NCBI GenBank assembly: GCA_007122945.1
Contig: SKSP01000276.1
Span: 1-6,826 of the forward strand
Length of the DNA stretch: 6,826 nt
Direction of reading: 5' to 3'
Source of the DNA: Ilumatobacteraceae bacterium
Lineage (GTDB): Bacteria; Actinomycetota; Acidimicrobiia; Acidimicrobiales; Ilumatobacteraceae
Below, one piece after another: positions 1 to 4,985 of the stretch. How positions within the stretch are numbered: the stretch's first letter is position 1; each line of letters opens with the position of its first letter. Made by a program: the position numbers and the translations under genes. The notes beneath the pieces are model-generated. The model was given only the letters and a program-made list of their open reading frames with translations. It did no database searches and was not told the origin of the DNA.

Positions 1-55
1 GTGCGGCGCGCCGTTCGCGGCTCCGCTTCAGCAGATGTTCGGGGATCTCCGTCAC
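1..55 (-). CDS. Divergent gene, 5' end only, sharing the IPEHLLKR motif
   Basis: Read on the minus strand from a GTG at 55-53, the 18 visible codons give V/M-TEIPEHLLKRSRERRAA and remain open to the window edge. The first ten residues after the start (TEIPEHLLKR) are identical to residues 2-11 of the subunit IV gene at 2162, which is the main reason to believe this is a real, correctly framed coding start. The segment is basic and predicted helical. Nothing can be said about the rest of the protein. By analogy with subunit IV it may be the cytosolic N-terminus of another respiratory membrane protein, but that is inference. No strong Shine-Dalgarno sequence lies just upstream. A TATCGT hexamer ending 7 nt before the GTG would fit a leaderless transcript. 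An upstream non-canonical start is not excluded. Confidence 0.7.
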   Translation of the reverse strand, partial: MTEIPEHLLKRSRERRAA

Positions 56-62
56 GACGACG

Positions 63-68
63 ACGATA
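63..68 (-). promoter_or_regulatory. Candidate -10 element for the divergent gene
   Basis: On the minus strand the hexamer TATCGT (matching TAnnnT) ends 7 nt before the GTG at 55. This places transcription start at or next to the start codon, as in the leaderless mRNAs common in actinobacteria, and fits the lack of a good Shine-Dalgarno sequence. There is no clear -35 box at the right distance, so the call is tentative. Confidence 0.25.
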
Positions 69-86
69 GACGCCGCGCTCCCCCGA

Positions 87-110
87 ACGGGAATCTCCCG
101 GACGGGAATC
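87..110. repeat. Direct repeat ACGGGAATC, 15-bp period
   Basis: ACGGGAATC occurs at 87-95 and again at 102-110, separated by TCCCGG. The two copies lie just upstream of the presumed divergent promoter. A regulator-binding role is possible but unproven, since short GC-rich repeats can arise by chance. Confidence 0.5.
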
Positions 111-127
111 CCTCACCCCGGACGTGC

Positions 128-163
128 GTACCGGACCCGTGTACCGGACCCGTGTACCGGACC
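128..163. repeat. 13-bp tandem repeat, about 2.8 copies
   Basis: The unit GTACCGGACCCGT is present at 128-140 and 141-153, and its first ten bases recur at 154-163. The match at an offset of 13 is perfect over 23 consecutive bases, far beyond chance. It sits mid-way between the divergent starts, where it could act as an iterated operator or be a neutral slippage-prone repeat. Confidence 0.85.
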
Positions 164-311
164 GGCGTGACCGACGTCGGACCCCGGCGCGTGGTGAACT
201 TATGCACAACCTGGCGGACGCACCAGACTCTGGTGCCACACTGGTCGGCGACAGTTCGGGTCGGGTCACCGGTCCCCGGTCGGGAATGGTCCCGGTCGAG
301 GGTCCGACGAC

Positions 312-317
312 TACAGT
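312..317 (+). promoter_or_regulatory. Candidate -10 element for the respiratory operon
   Basis: TACAGT fits the TAnnnT pattern of an actinobacterial housekeeping -10 box and lies about 120 nt before the first plus-strand gene. No convincing -35 hexamer lies 16-19 bp upstream (the bases there are close to GTCCCG), so this is only the best of several weak candidates. Confidence 0.2.
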
Positions 318-380
318 TCGGACGAGGACCCCGACACGACGGGGATCACGTCCGATCCCGGCGCGACGTCCGACGACGCG

Positions 381-400
381 CAAGATCAGTGCAAGATCAG
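381..400. repeat. Direct repeat CAAGATCAG, 11-bp period
   Basis: CAAGATCAG occurs at 381-389 and 392-400. The 11-bp period is about one helical turn, so a protein could bind both copies on the same DNA face. It lies 35 nt upstream of the first operon gene, probably in the 5' leader or core promoter. Confidence 0.5.
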
Positions 401-435
401 CAGCCGTACAGCAGCGAAAGGCAGAGCGGAGCGAC

Positions 436-912
436 ATGACCGCCATCGACATCTTGAGGTGGCCCGGGTTCAACCAGGCCTTCCTGGTGGCGTTGATCGG
501 CTCGACGCTCCTGACGCTCGCCGTGATCCCCTACGGCAAGCGCCGCCCGGCGGACAAGAAGGCCTCCTGGGGCGAGGCGATGATCGCCTCGACGTACGCG
601 TTCGGCGTCATGTTCCTGGCGTTCGGCGTGACCCCCAACCAGTTCATCGACCACGCCGACCAGGACCTCGGCTGGGATCGCACCAACATCGTGCACGGCC
701 CGTTCGGGATCCTGCGCCCCGACAGCGAGGGTGGCTGGAACCCGATCACCCTGCAGTACGAGGCGGTCCGCGACATCGTCGTCGTGGTGATCCACGTCTA
801 CTTCTTCGCCCTGCTCCTGTTCGTGTGGGCCTGGTGGCAAAAGCGCGGCCAGACCACGGCCAAGGAGCTCGAGACCAGCACCTACGGACGTCCCCTGGTG
901 AAGAAGGGCTGA
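436..912 (+). CDS. Three-helix membrane protein at the head of the complex III operon
   Basis: This 158-aa protein is of unknown function. Three hydrophobic helices are visible at about residues 14-33, 46-66 and 112-134. Between the second and third is a polar loop with the motif VTPNQFIDHADQDLGW (65-80), and the C-terminus is basic. His73 and His88 lie in or near that loop, and His120 lies inside the third helix. I chose the ATG at 436 because GGAG stands 4 nt upstream and hydrophobic, well-formed protein begins there. The frame is open further upstream, but that part is Arg/Pro-rich and runs through DNA repeats. It is followed 14 nt later by the ferredoxin and then cytochrome b, so an accessory or assembly role in complex III is the natural inference. 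I know of no characterised family for it. Confidence 0.85.
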   Translation: MTAIDILRWPGFNQAFLVALIGSTLLTLAVIPYGKRRPADKKASWGEAMIASTYAFGVMFLAFGVTPNQFIDHADQDLGWDRTNIVHGPFGILRPDSEGGWNPITLQYEAVRDIVVVVIHVYFFALLLFVWAWWQKRGQTTAKELETSTYGRPLVKKG

Positions 913-926
913 CGAGAGGAGCGAAC

Positions 927-1340
927 ATGGCTCGCACCGACGCCAACCCCCCGATGATGCCCTACATCGACGACTACTCGTTGGTGGAGGTCGACGCGGA
1001 CTACCTGACCAAGGCCGTCAAGCCGAAGCAGTTCATCCACATCGACCAGACCGAGTGCATCGCCTGCGAGGGCTGTGTCGACATCTGTCCGTGGAAGTGC
1101 ATCCACATGGTCTCGACCGACGCGGTCGCCGACGTGGAGGGCACCGAGCGTCCCGGCGTCGACCCGTCCGACGCGTTCATGTTCATCATCGACGACGACA
1201 TCTGCACCCGCTGCGCCCTGTGCGTCGACCGGTGCCCGACGGGGGTCATCATCCTCGGCAAGGCCGGTCAGGCGACGGCGGCGGGTGACTCGCACACCCG
1301 TACCAACAACCACGGGTACTCCTACGGGATGAGGTTCTAG
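927..1340 (+). CDS. 2x[4Fe-4S] ferredoxin-type protein
   Basis: This 137-aa soluble iron-sulfur protein has two classical CxxCxxCxxxCP cluster motifs: Cys44, 47, 50, 54 and Cys93, 96, 99, 103. Each motif would ligate most of one [4Fe-4S] cluster and donate its last Cys to the other, as in bacterial 8Fe ferredoxins. It is longer than a simple 8Fe ferredoxin (about 55-60 aa), with a leader of some 36 residues, a spacer of about 38 residues between motifs, and a 34-residue His/Thr/Gly/Tyr-rich tail. No signal peptide or membrane helix is seen, so it should be cytoplasmic. A strong GAGGAG lies 5 nt before the ATG. Its place between a membrane protein and cytochrome b suggests a peripheral electron-transfer subunit, or a donor or acceptor for the complex, but the partner is not shown by sequence. 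Confidence 0.93.
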   Translation: MARTDANPPMMPYIDDYSLVEVDADYLTKAVKPKQFIHIDQTECIACEGCVDICPWKCIHMVSTDAVADVEGTERPGVDPSDAFMFIIDDDICTRCALCVDRCPTGVIILGKAGQATAAGDSHTRTNNHGYSYGMRF

Positions 1341-1348
1341 GACACGAG

Positions 1349-2134
1349 ATGGCCAAGATCATCGACGACAAGCCCCGGCCGACGGCGAAGGACCGGCTCA
1401 ACTCCACGGTCGACGCCGTGCAGGGCAGCCAGGTCTGGAGCAGCATCTTCCGGCCCGGCTCGATCTTCCGGAAGGGTTACACCGACAGCCCGCGGAACCG
1501 CAGCTACGTCATCATGAACTCGGTGCTGTACCACCTGCACCCGGTGAAGGTGAAGCGGCACGCGGTCAAGGTGAGCTACACCCTGTGCCTCGGCGGCTTG
1601 AGCTTCTTCTTGTTCATCCTGCTGACGGTCACCGGCATCTTCTTGATGTTCTTCTACCGGCCCGAGGCGACCGCCGCGTGGAACGACATCGCCAACCTCG
1701 AGACCTCGGTGACGTTCGGCCTGCTGGTCAGGAACATGCACCGATGGGGGGCCCACCTCATGGTGCTCGCCGTGTTCCTCCACATGGCCCGGGTCTTCTA
1801 CCACGGCGCCTACAAGCCGCCCCGCGAGTTCAACTGGGTGATCGGCGTGATCCTGCTGACCCTCACGCTGTTGCTGTCGTTCACCGGCTACCTGCTCCCG
1901 TGGGACCAGCTGGCGCTGTGGGCCGTGGCGGTGGGCACCGAGATGATGGGCTTCACGCCCGTGTTCGGTCAGGAGGTCAGATTCGTCTTGCTGGGCGGGG
2001 CCGAGATCGGCCCCGAGACGCTGCTCCGATGGTACGTGCTGCACGTGTTGTTCTTCCCGTTCATCATCGTCATCTTCATGGCGATCCACTTCTGGCGTGT
2101 CCGCAAGGACGGCGGCATCTCCGGGCCGCTGTGA
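1349..2134 (+). CDS. Cytochrome b6-type subunit of complex III (petB/qcrB-like)
   Basis: This is the haem-b-carrying, quinone-binding membrane subunit of a bc/b6f-type complex. It has 261 aa: a polar extension of about 65 residues, then four hydrophobic segments (about 76-103, 133-152, 162-184, 227-249). Haem ligands are His131 and His145 on helix B and His232 and His247 on helix D. The 15-residue step on helix D is the b6 type, where mitochondrial-type cytochrome b has 14. Cys80, followed by LGG, matches the cysteine that binds haem c_i in cytochrome b6. HRWGAH (131-136), PWDQ (184-187) and the C-terminal ISGPL are typical of b6, and the protein stops where b6 stops. A modest AGGA precedes the ATG by 6 nt. 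Subunit IV follows after 27 nt, the split arrangement of b6f and related Gram-positive complexes. Confidence 0.96.
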   Translation: MAKIIDDKPRPTAKDRLNSTVDAVQGSQVWSSIFRPGSIFRKGYTDSPRNRSYVIMNSVLYHLHPVKVKRHAVKVSYTLCLGGLSFFLFILLTVTGIFLMFFYRPEATAAWNDIANLETSVTFGLLVRNMHRWGAHLMVLAVFLHMARVFYHGAYKPPREFNWVIGVILLTLTLLLSFTGYLLPWDQLALWAVAVGTEMMGFTPVFGQEVRFVLLGGAEIGPETLLRWYVLHVLFFPFIIVIFMAIHFWRVRKDGGISGPL

Positions 2135-2161
2135 TGCGAACCGTGCGACTGGAGCGATGAC

Positions 2162-2989
2162 ATGACCGAGATCCCCGAACACCTCCTCAAGCGGGCCCAG
2201 CAGGCCCGCGAGAAGGCCGGCGCGGACACCGGCGGAGAGGCCGCGTCCGGGGCGGAGCCCGGTGGCGGCGAGTCGGGCGGTGCCGAGTCGGGTGGCGCCG
2301 CGAGCGCCGAGGAGTCGCGGATCCCCGCCCACCTGCTCGAGCGCAGCAAGGCCGCCCGCGCCAAGGGCGGCGACGCCGGCGGCGAGGGTGGCGGCGAGGG
2401 TGGAGGTGGCGGTGTCGCCGTCGCCGACAAGGTCGGTCAGGTCGTCACGGCGGCGCCCGGAGGTGGCGGCGTGCCCGTCGGCGCCGGCCCCGGTGGCCAC
2501 ACCCAGCGGCTGCTGACGGTCGTCAAGAGCGGGTCGATCCAGGAGGTCAAGGCCACCCCGGTCGACAAGGTCCACACCTGGCCGCACCTGCTCGCGGCGG
2601 AGTTCGTGGCCTCCCTCGCCTGCCTCGTGTTCACGTTCTTGTTCTCGATCTGGGTCAACGCCCCGCTGCTCGAGCTCGCCAACGACAACTTCACGCCGAA
2701 CCCGTCGAAGGCGCCGTGGTACTTCATGGGCTTGCAGGAGCTGCTGGCCTGGTTCCACCCGATGATCGCCGGCGTGACGATCCCGGGTGTCGCGCTGATC
2801 GTGTTGATCTTCGCCCCGTACATCGACCGCAACCCCTCGAACAAGCCCGAGGACCGCAAGTTCGCGACGTCGTTGATGACGGTGCACCTGATGTTCTGGG
2901 CCGTCTTGACCATCGTCGGCTCGTTCTTCCGGGGCCCCGGCTTCAACTTCGTCCTTCCCTGGACCGACGGCTTGTTCTTCCACCTGTGA
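2162..2989 (+). CDS. Subunit IV-like cytochrome b C-terminal half with long N-terminal extension
   Basis: This 275-aa protein completes cytochrome b. Its core (about 130-275) has three membrane helices at roughly 144-166, 200-219 and 236-255, as in b6f subunit IV (petD; about 160 aa in total). The Qo-site motif reads APWY (184-187) in the context NPSKAPWYFMGLQELL, so the Glu of the usual PEWY is replaced. The first 115 or so residues are an extension with two copies of one basic helical motif, IPEHLLKRAQQAREKAG (4-20) and IPAHLLERSKAARAKGG (54-70), separated and followed by Gly/Ala/Glu- and Gly-rich linkers. It should lie in the cytoplasm. The first motif is nearly identical to the start of the divergent gene at 55. 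GGAG lies 7 nt before the ATG. Confidence 0.93.
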   Translation: MTEIPEHLLKRAQQAREKAGADTGGEAASGAEPGGGESGGAESGGAASAEESRIPAHLLERSKAARAKGGDAGGEGGGEGGGGGVAVADKVGQVVTAAPGGGGVPVGAGPGGHTQRLLTVVKSGSIQEVKATPVDKVHTWPHLLAAEFVASLACLVFTFLFSIWVNAPLLELANDNFTPNPSKAPWYFMGLQELLAWFHPMIAGVTIPGVALIVLIFAPYIDRNPSNKPEDRKFATSLMTVHLMFWAVLTIVGSFFRGPGFNFVLPWTDGLFFHL

Positions 2990-3035
2990 TCCGAACGATG
3001 ATGACCCCCACCACCCCTTCGGAACCGTTCGGATC
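2988..3035. repeat. Inverted repeat between subunit IV and Rieske genes
   Basis: GATCCGAACG (2988-2997) and CGTTCGGATC (3026-3035) are perfect 10-bp inverted copies with a 28-nt loop. The left arm starts inside the TGA stop of subunit IV and the right arm ends 3 nt before the AAGGAG ribosome-binding site (3039-3044) of the Rieske gene. No U-tract follows, so it is not a typical intrinsic terminator. An mRNA-processing, stability or translation-tuning hairpin fits better. Confidence 0.6.
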
Positions 3036-3050
3036 CGGAAGGAGCCCCCA

Positions 3051-3923
3051 ATGAGTGCAACCGGAATCATCGTCATCGCCGTCGCCGCGGTGGTGATCCT
3101 CGGCGCGCTGGCGTTCGCCACGCTCGCCCGTCGCTCCGACGTGCGCGGTGCGGGCGCGCTGAGCTCCGAGACCGTGCGCCGCGACCGATCGGCGCGCGCC
3201 CAGCAGGCCGATGCCCGCGAAGCCGGCGCGTCCACCGCCGCCGACGTCGAGGCCGCCGGTCGTCAGGCTCGCACCGGCACCGCCGTCCAGAAGGCCGCCG
3301 ACCCCGCCCCCGTCGAGTGGACCCCGCCCGACCCCGAGGCGCTCGGCGTCAGCCGGCGGCAGTTCCTCAACCGGGCGACCGTGTCGCTGATGGGCGCCGG
3401 CATCGGTGCGTTCGCGGCGGCCAGCTTCGTCGGCTTCCTGTGGCCGACCGCCACCGGTGGGTTCGGCGGGCGGGTGCCCGTCGGCCGCGTCGACGACGTG
3501 CTCGCCGGCATCGAGAGCGGCAGCGGGTTCTTCTACTCGTCGGTCGCCCGCACGTGGATCACCGAGTACCCGGCCGAGGCGTTGTCGTCGGCCGAGGACC
3601 TCTACGACCCGATCCTCATGCCCGGGCTGCGCGCCGGGCTGATCGCCAACTACCAGAAGTGCCCGCACCTCGGCTGCCGCGTGCCCGAGTGCCTCTCGAG
3701 CCAGTGGTTCGAGTGCGGGTGCCACGGTTCGCAGTACAGCCGCGTCGGCGAGTACCGCGGCGGCCCCGCGCCGCGCGGGATGGACCGCTTCCCGCTCGAG
3801 ATCTCGCCCGCGGGCGACGTCACGGTCGACACCGGCAACCTGATCCCGGGCATGCCGATCGGCACCAACACCACCGGCCAGGAGGCCGAGGGTCCGAACT
3901 GCATGGGAGAGGCCGACCACTGA
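3051..3923 (+). CDS. qcrA: Rieske [2Fe-2S] subunit of complex III
   Basis: This 290-aa Rieske iron-sulfur protein takes an electron from quinol at the Qo site and passes it to cytochrome c. CPHLGC (204-209) and CGCHGS (222-227) give cluster ligands Cys204, His206, Cys222 and His225, with Cys209-Cys224 as the expected disulfide. Tyr229 matches the conserved Tyr after the second motif. A twin-arginine segment SRRQFLNRA (101-109) precedes a hydrophobic helix (about 111-131), as in Tat-dependent Rieske proteins. Unlike simple bacterial Rieske proteins there is another N-terminal helix (5-24) and an Ala/Arg-rich hydrophilic stretch of about 75 residues before the Tat motif. That resembles actinobacterial QcrA, which also has extra helices. 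AAGGAG lies 6 nt before the ATG. The stop overlaps the next start by one base (TGATG). Confidence 0.96.
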   Translation: MSATGIIVIAVAAVVILGALAFATLARRSDVRGAGALSSETVRRDRSARAQQADAREAGASTAADVEAAGRQARTGTAVQKAADPAPVEWTPPDPEALGVSRRQFLNRATVSLMGAGIGAFAAASFVGFLWPTATGGFGGRVPVGRVDDVLAGIESGSGFFYSSVARTWITEYPAEALSSAEDLYDPILMPGLRAGLIANYQKCPHLGCRVPECLSSQWFECGCHGSQYSRVGEYRGGPAPRGMDRFPLEISPAGDVTVDTGNLIPGMPIGTNTTGQEAEGPNCMGEADH

Positions 3924-4984
3924 TGCTCGCTCTGTCCACCACGGCGATCGCGTGGTTGATCGCGGTCGTCGTCGCCCTCGGCTGGGCGGTCTACGCGTTC
4001 TTGAACCTGCGCAGCGCGCGCTCGGAGATCGGCTCGGAGCTCGAGCTGGCCGCCAACCGCAAGCCGTACTACGACGACGAGGAGCTCGAAGGCCCGCGCC
4101 TCGAGCGCATGCAGGTGCTCGGCGTGCTGATGCTCGCCGTGGTGGTCATCGGCCTGCCCGCCTACTGGATCTACGAGCCGAGCCGGCAGGCCGGCGCCGA
4201 GGACCAGCAGGCCGCGAACTTCGTGCGCTGGGGCGCCGATCTGTTCGCCAGCACCGAGGACGGTGGGTTCAACTGCGCCGGCTGCCATGGCGGCATGTCC
4301 GGCGTGGGCGGGGTGGCACCGTTCAACGTCGCCGACCCGCTCACCGGTGAGGTCACCGCCGTCGACTGGGAGGCACCCGCGGTCAACACGATCTTCTACA
4401 AGTTCAGCGAGGAAGAGGTCGAGTTCATCTTGGTCTACGGGCGCCCGTTCTCCCCGATGTCGCCGTGGGGCCTCGACGGCGGCGGGCCGATGAACTCCCA
4501 GCAGATCGAGACGCTGATCGCCTACATGCAGAGCATCCAGATCCCCCGCGAGAACTGCGGTCCCGGCGAGGACGATCCGCGCAGCTGCCCGTCGGGCAAC
4601 CTGCCCGCCGACATCCAGGGCGACATCGACACCCTCGCCCGGCAGGCGGTCGACGCCGGCACCTACGACAGCTACGGCGAGGCCCTGTTCAACCTCGACC
4701 TGGCCGGTGGCGCGTACAGCTGCGCCCGCTGCCACACCCAGGGATGGAGCTGGGGCAGCCCGGGCGTCACCGGCGCCGGTGGGTTCGGCCCGAGCCTGAT
4801 CGGCGGCGCCGCCAACCGCCAGTTCCCCGACGAGGCGGACATGATCGAGTTCATCCGGAACGGATCGCAGTTCGGTCAGCAGTACGGCATCCAGGGCCAG
4901 GGCAGCGGCCGCATGCCCGGCTTCGGTGCGATGCTGACCGACGAGCAGCTCCGGGCCGTCGTCGAGTACGTGCGGAGTCTCTAG
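3923..4984 (+). CDS. Membrane-anchored di-heme cytochrome c of complex III
   Basis: This 353-aa protein should replace cytochrome c1/QcrC, moving electrons from Rieske towards the terminal oxidase. Two membrane helices are visible (about 7-28 and 64-84), joined by a charged loop, and are followed by two extracytoplasmic cytochrome c domains. The haem-binding sites are CAGCH (118-122) and CARCH (267-271). Likely distal Met ligands are Met180 (FSPMSPWG) and Met331 (GRMPGFG). Cys212 and Cys222, between the domains, could form a disulfide. I start at the ATG at 3923, which overlaps the Rieske stop by one base and has GGGAGAGG upstream. The open frame continues further upstream only as a shadow of the Rieske gene. 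Haem c attachment implies a cytochrome c maturation system elsewhere in the genome. Confidence 0.95.
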   Translation: MLALSTTAIAWLIAVVVALGWAVYAFLNLRSARSEIGSELELAANRKPYYDDEELEGPRLERMQVLGVLMLAVVVIGLPAYWIYEPSRQAGAEDQQAANFVRWGADLFASTEDGGFNCAGCHGGMSGVGGVAPFNVADPLTGEVTAVDWEAPAVNTIFYKFSEEEVEFILVYGRPFSPMSPWGLDGGGPMNSQQIETLIAYMQSIQIPRENCGPGEDDPRSCPSGNLPADIQGDIDTLARQAVDAGTYDSYGEALFNLDLAGGAYSCARCHTQGWSWGSPGVTGAGGFGPSLIGGAANRQFPDEADMIEFIRNGSQFGQQYGIQGQGSGRMPGFGAMLTDEQLRAVVEYVRSL

Positions 4985-4985
4985 A

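Larger units (their letters stand above)
56..435. promoter_or_regulatory. Divergent intergenic regulatory region
   Basis: About 380 bases separate the divergent minus-strand start at 55 from the first plus-strand gene at 436. I see no convincing gene here: the open frames are Arg/Pro-rich, lack family features and run through tandem repeats. The stretch contains a 15-bp direct repeat, a 13-bp tandem repeat, a perfect 10-bp palindrome CCGACGTCGG (171-180), two small adjacent hairpins (268-280 and 281-294) and an 11-bp-period repeat close to the first gene. It must hold the promoters for both directions, but no clear -35/-10 pair stands out. The AT-richest stretch is around 196-210. Confidence 0.65.

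Noticed and set aside
268..294. Two adjacent small hairpins considered as a terminator
   Set aside because: The stems are only 5 bp (ACCGG/CCGGT and CGGGA/TCCCG) with no following T-tract, and such pairs are frequent by chance at this GC content.
124..435. Extension of the first membrane protein upstream of the ATG at 436
   Set aside because: The added 104 residues are Arg/Pro/Thr-rich, pass through the tandem DNA repeat and lack any fold signal, while the ATG at 436 has its own GGAG and begins the hydrophobic protein.
56..435. CRISPR array, tRNA or riboswitch in the leader
   Set aside because: The repeats are too short and contiguous for CRISPR. No cloverleaf, TTCGA-type T-arm or known riboswitch core could be recognised by eye.
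35..439. 134-codon plus-strand frame in the intergenic region
   Set aside because: It has low-complexity Arg/Asp/Pro composition, no ribosome-binding site, and overlaps the well-supported divergent start at 55 and the repeats.
2162..2515. Gly-rich stretch considered as a frameshift or wrong start in subunit IV
   Set aside because: The frame stays open with GGAG upstream of 2162, and the first residues match the independent divergent gene, supporting the long N-terminus as genuine.
1337..3235. 632-codon open frame on the minus strand
   Set aside because: It lies antisense to the cytochrome b, subunit IV and Rieske genes, is dominated by Arg/His/Asp/Gly, shows no domain and is explained by GC-rich third positions of the real genes.
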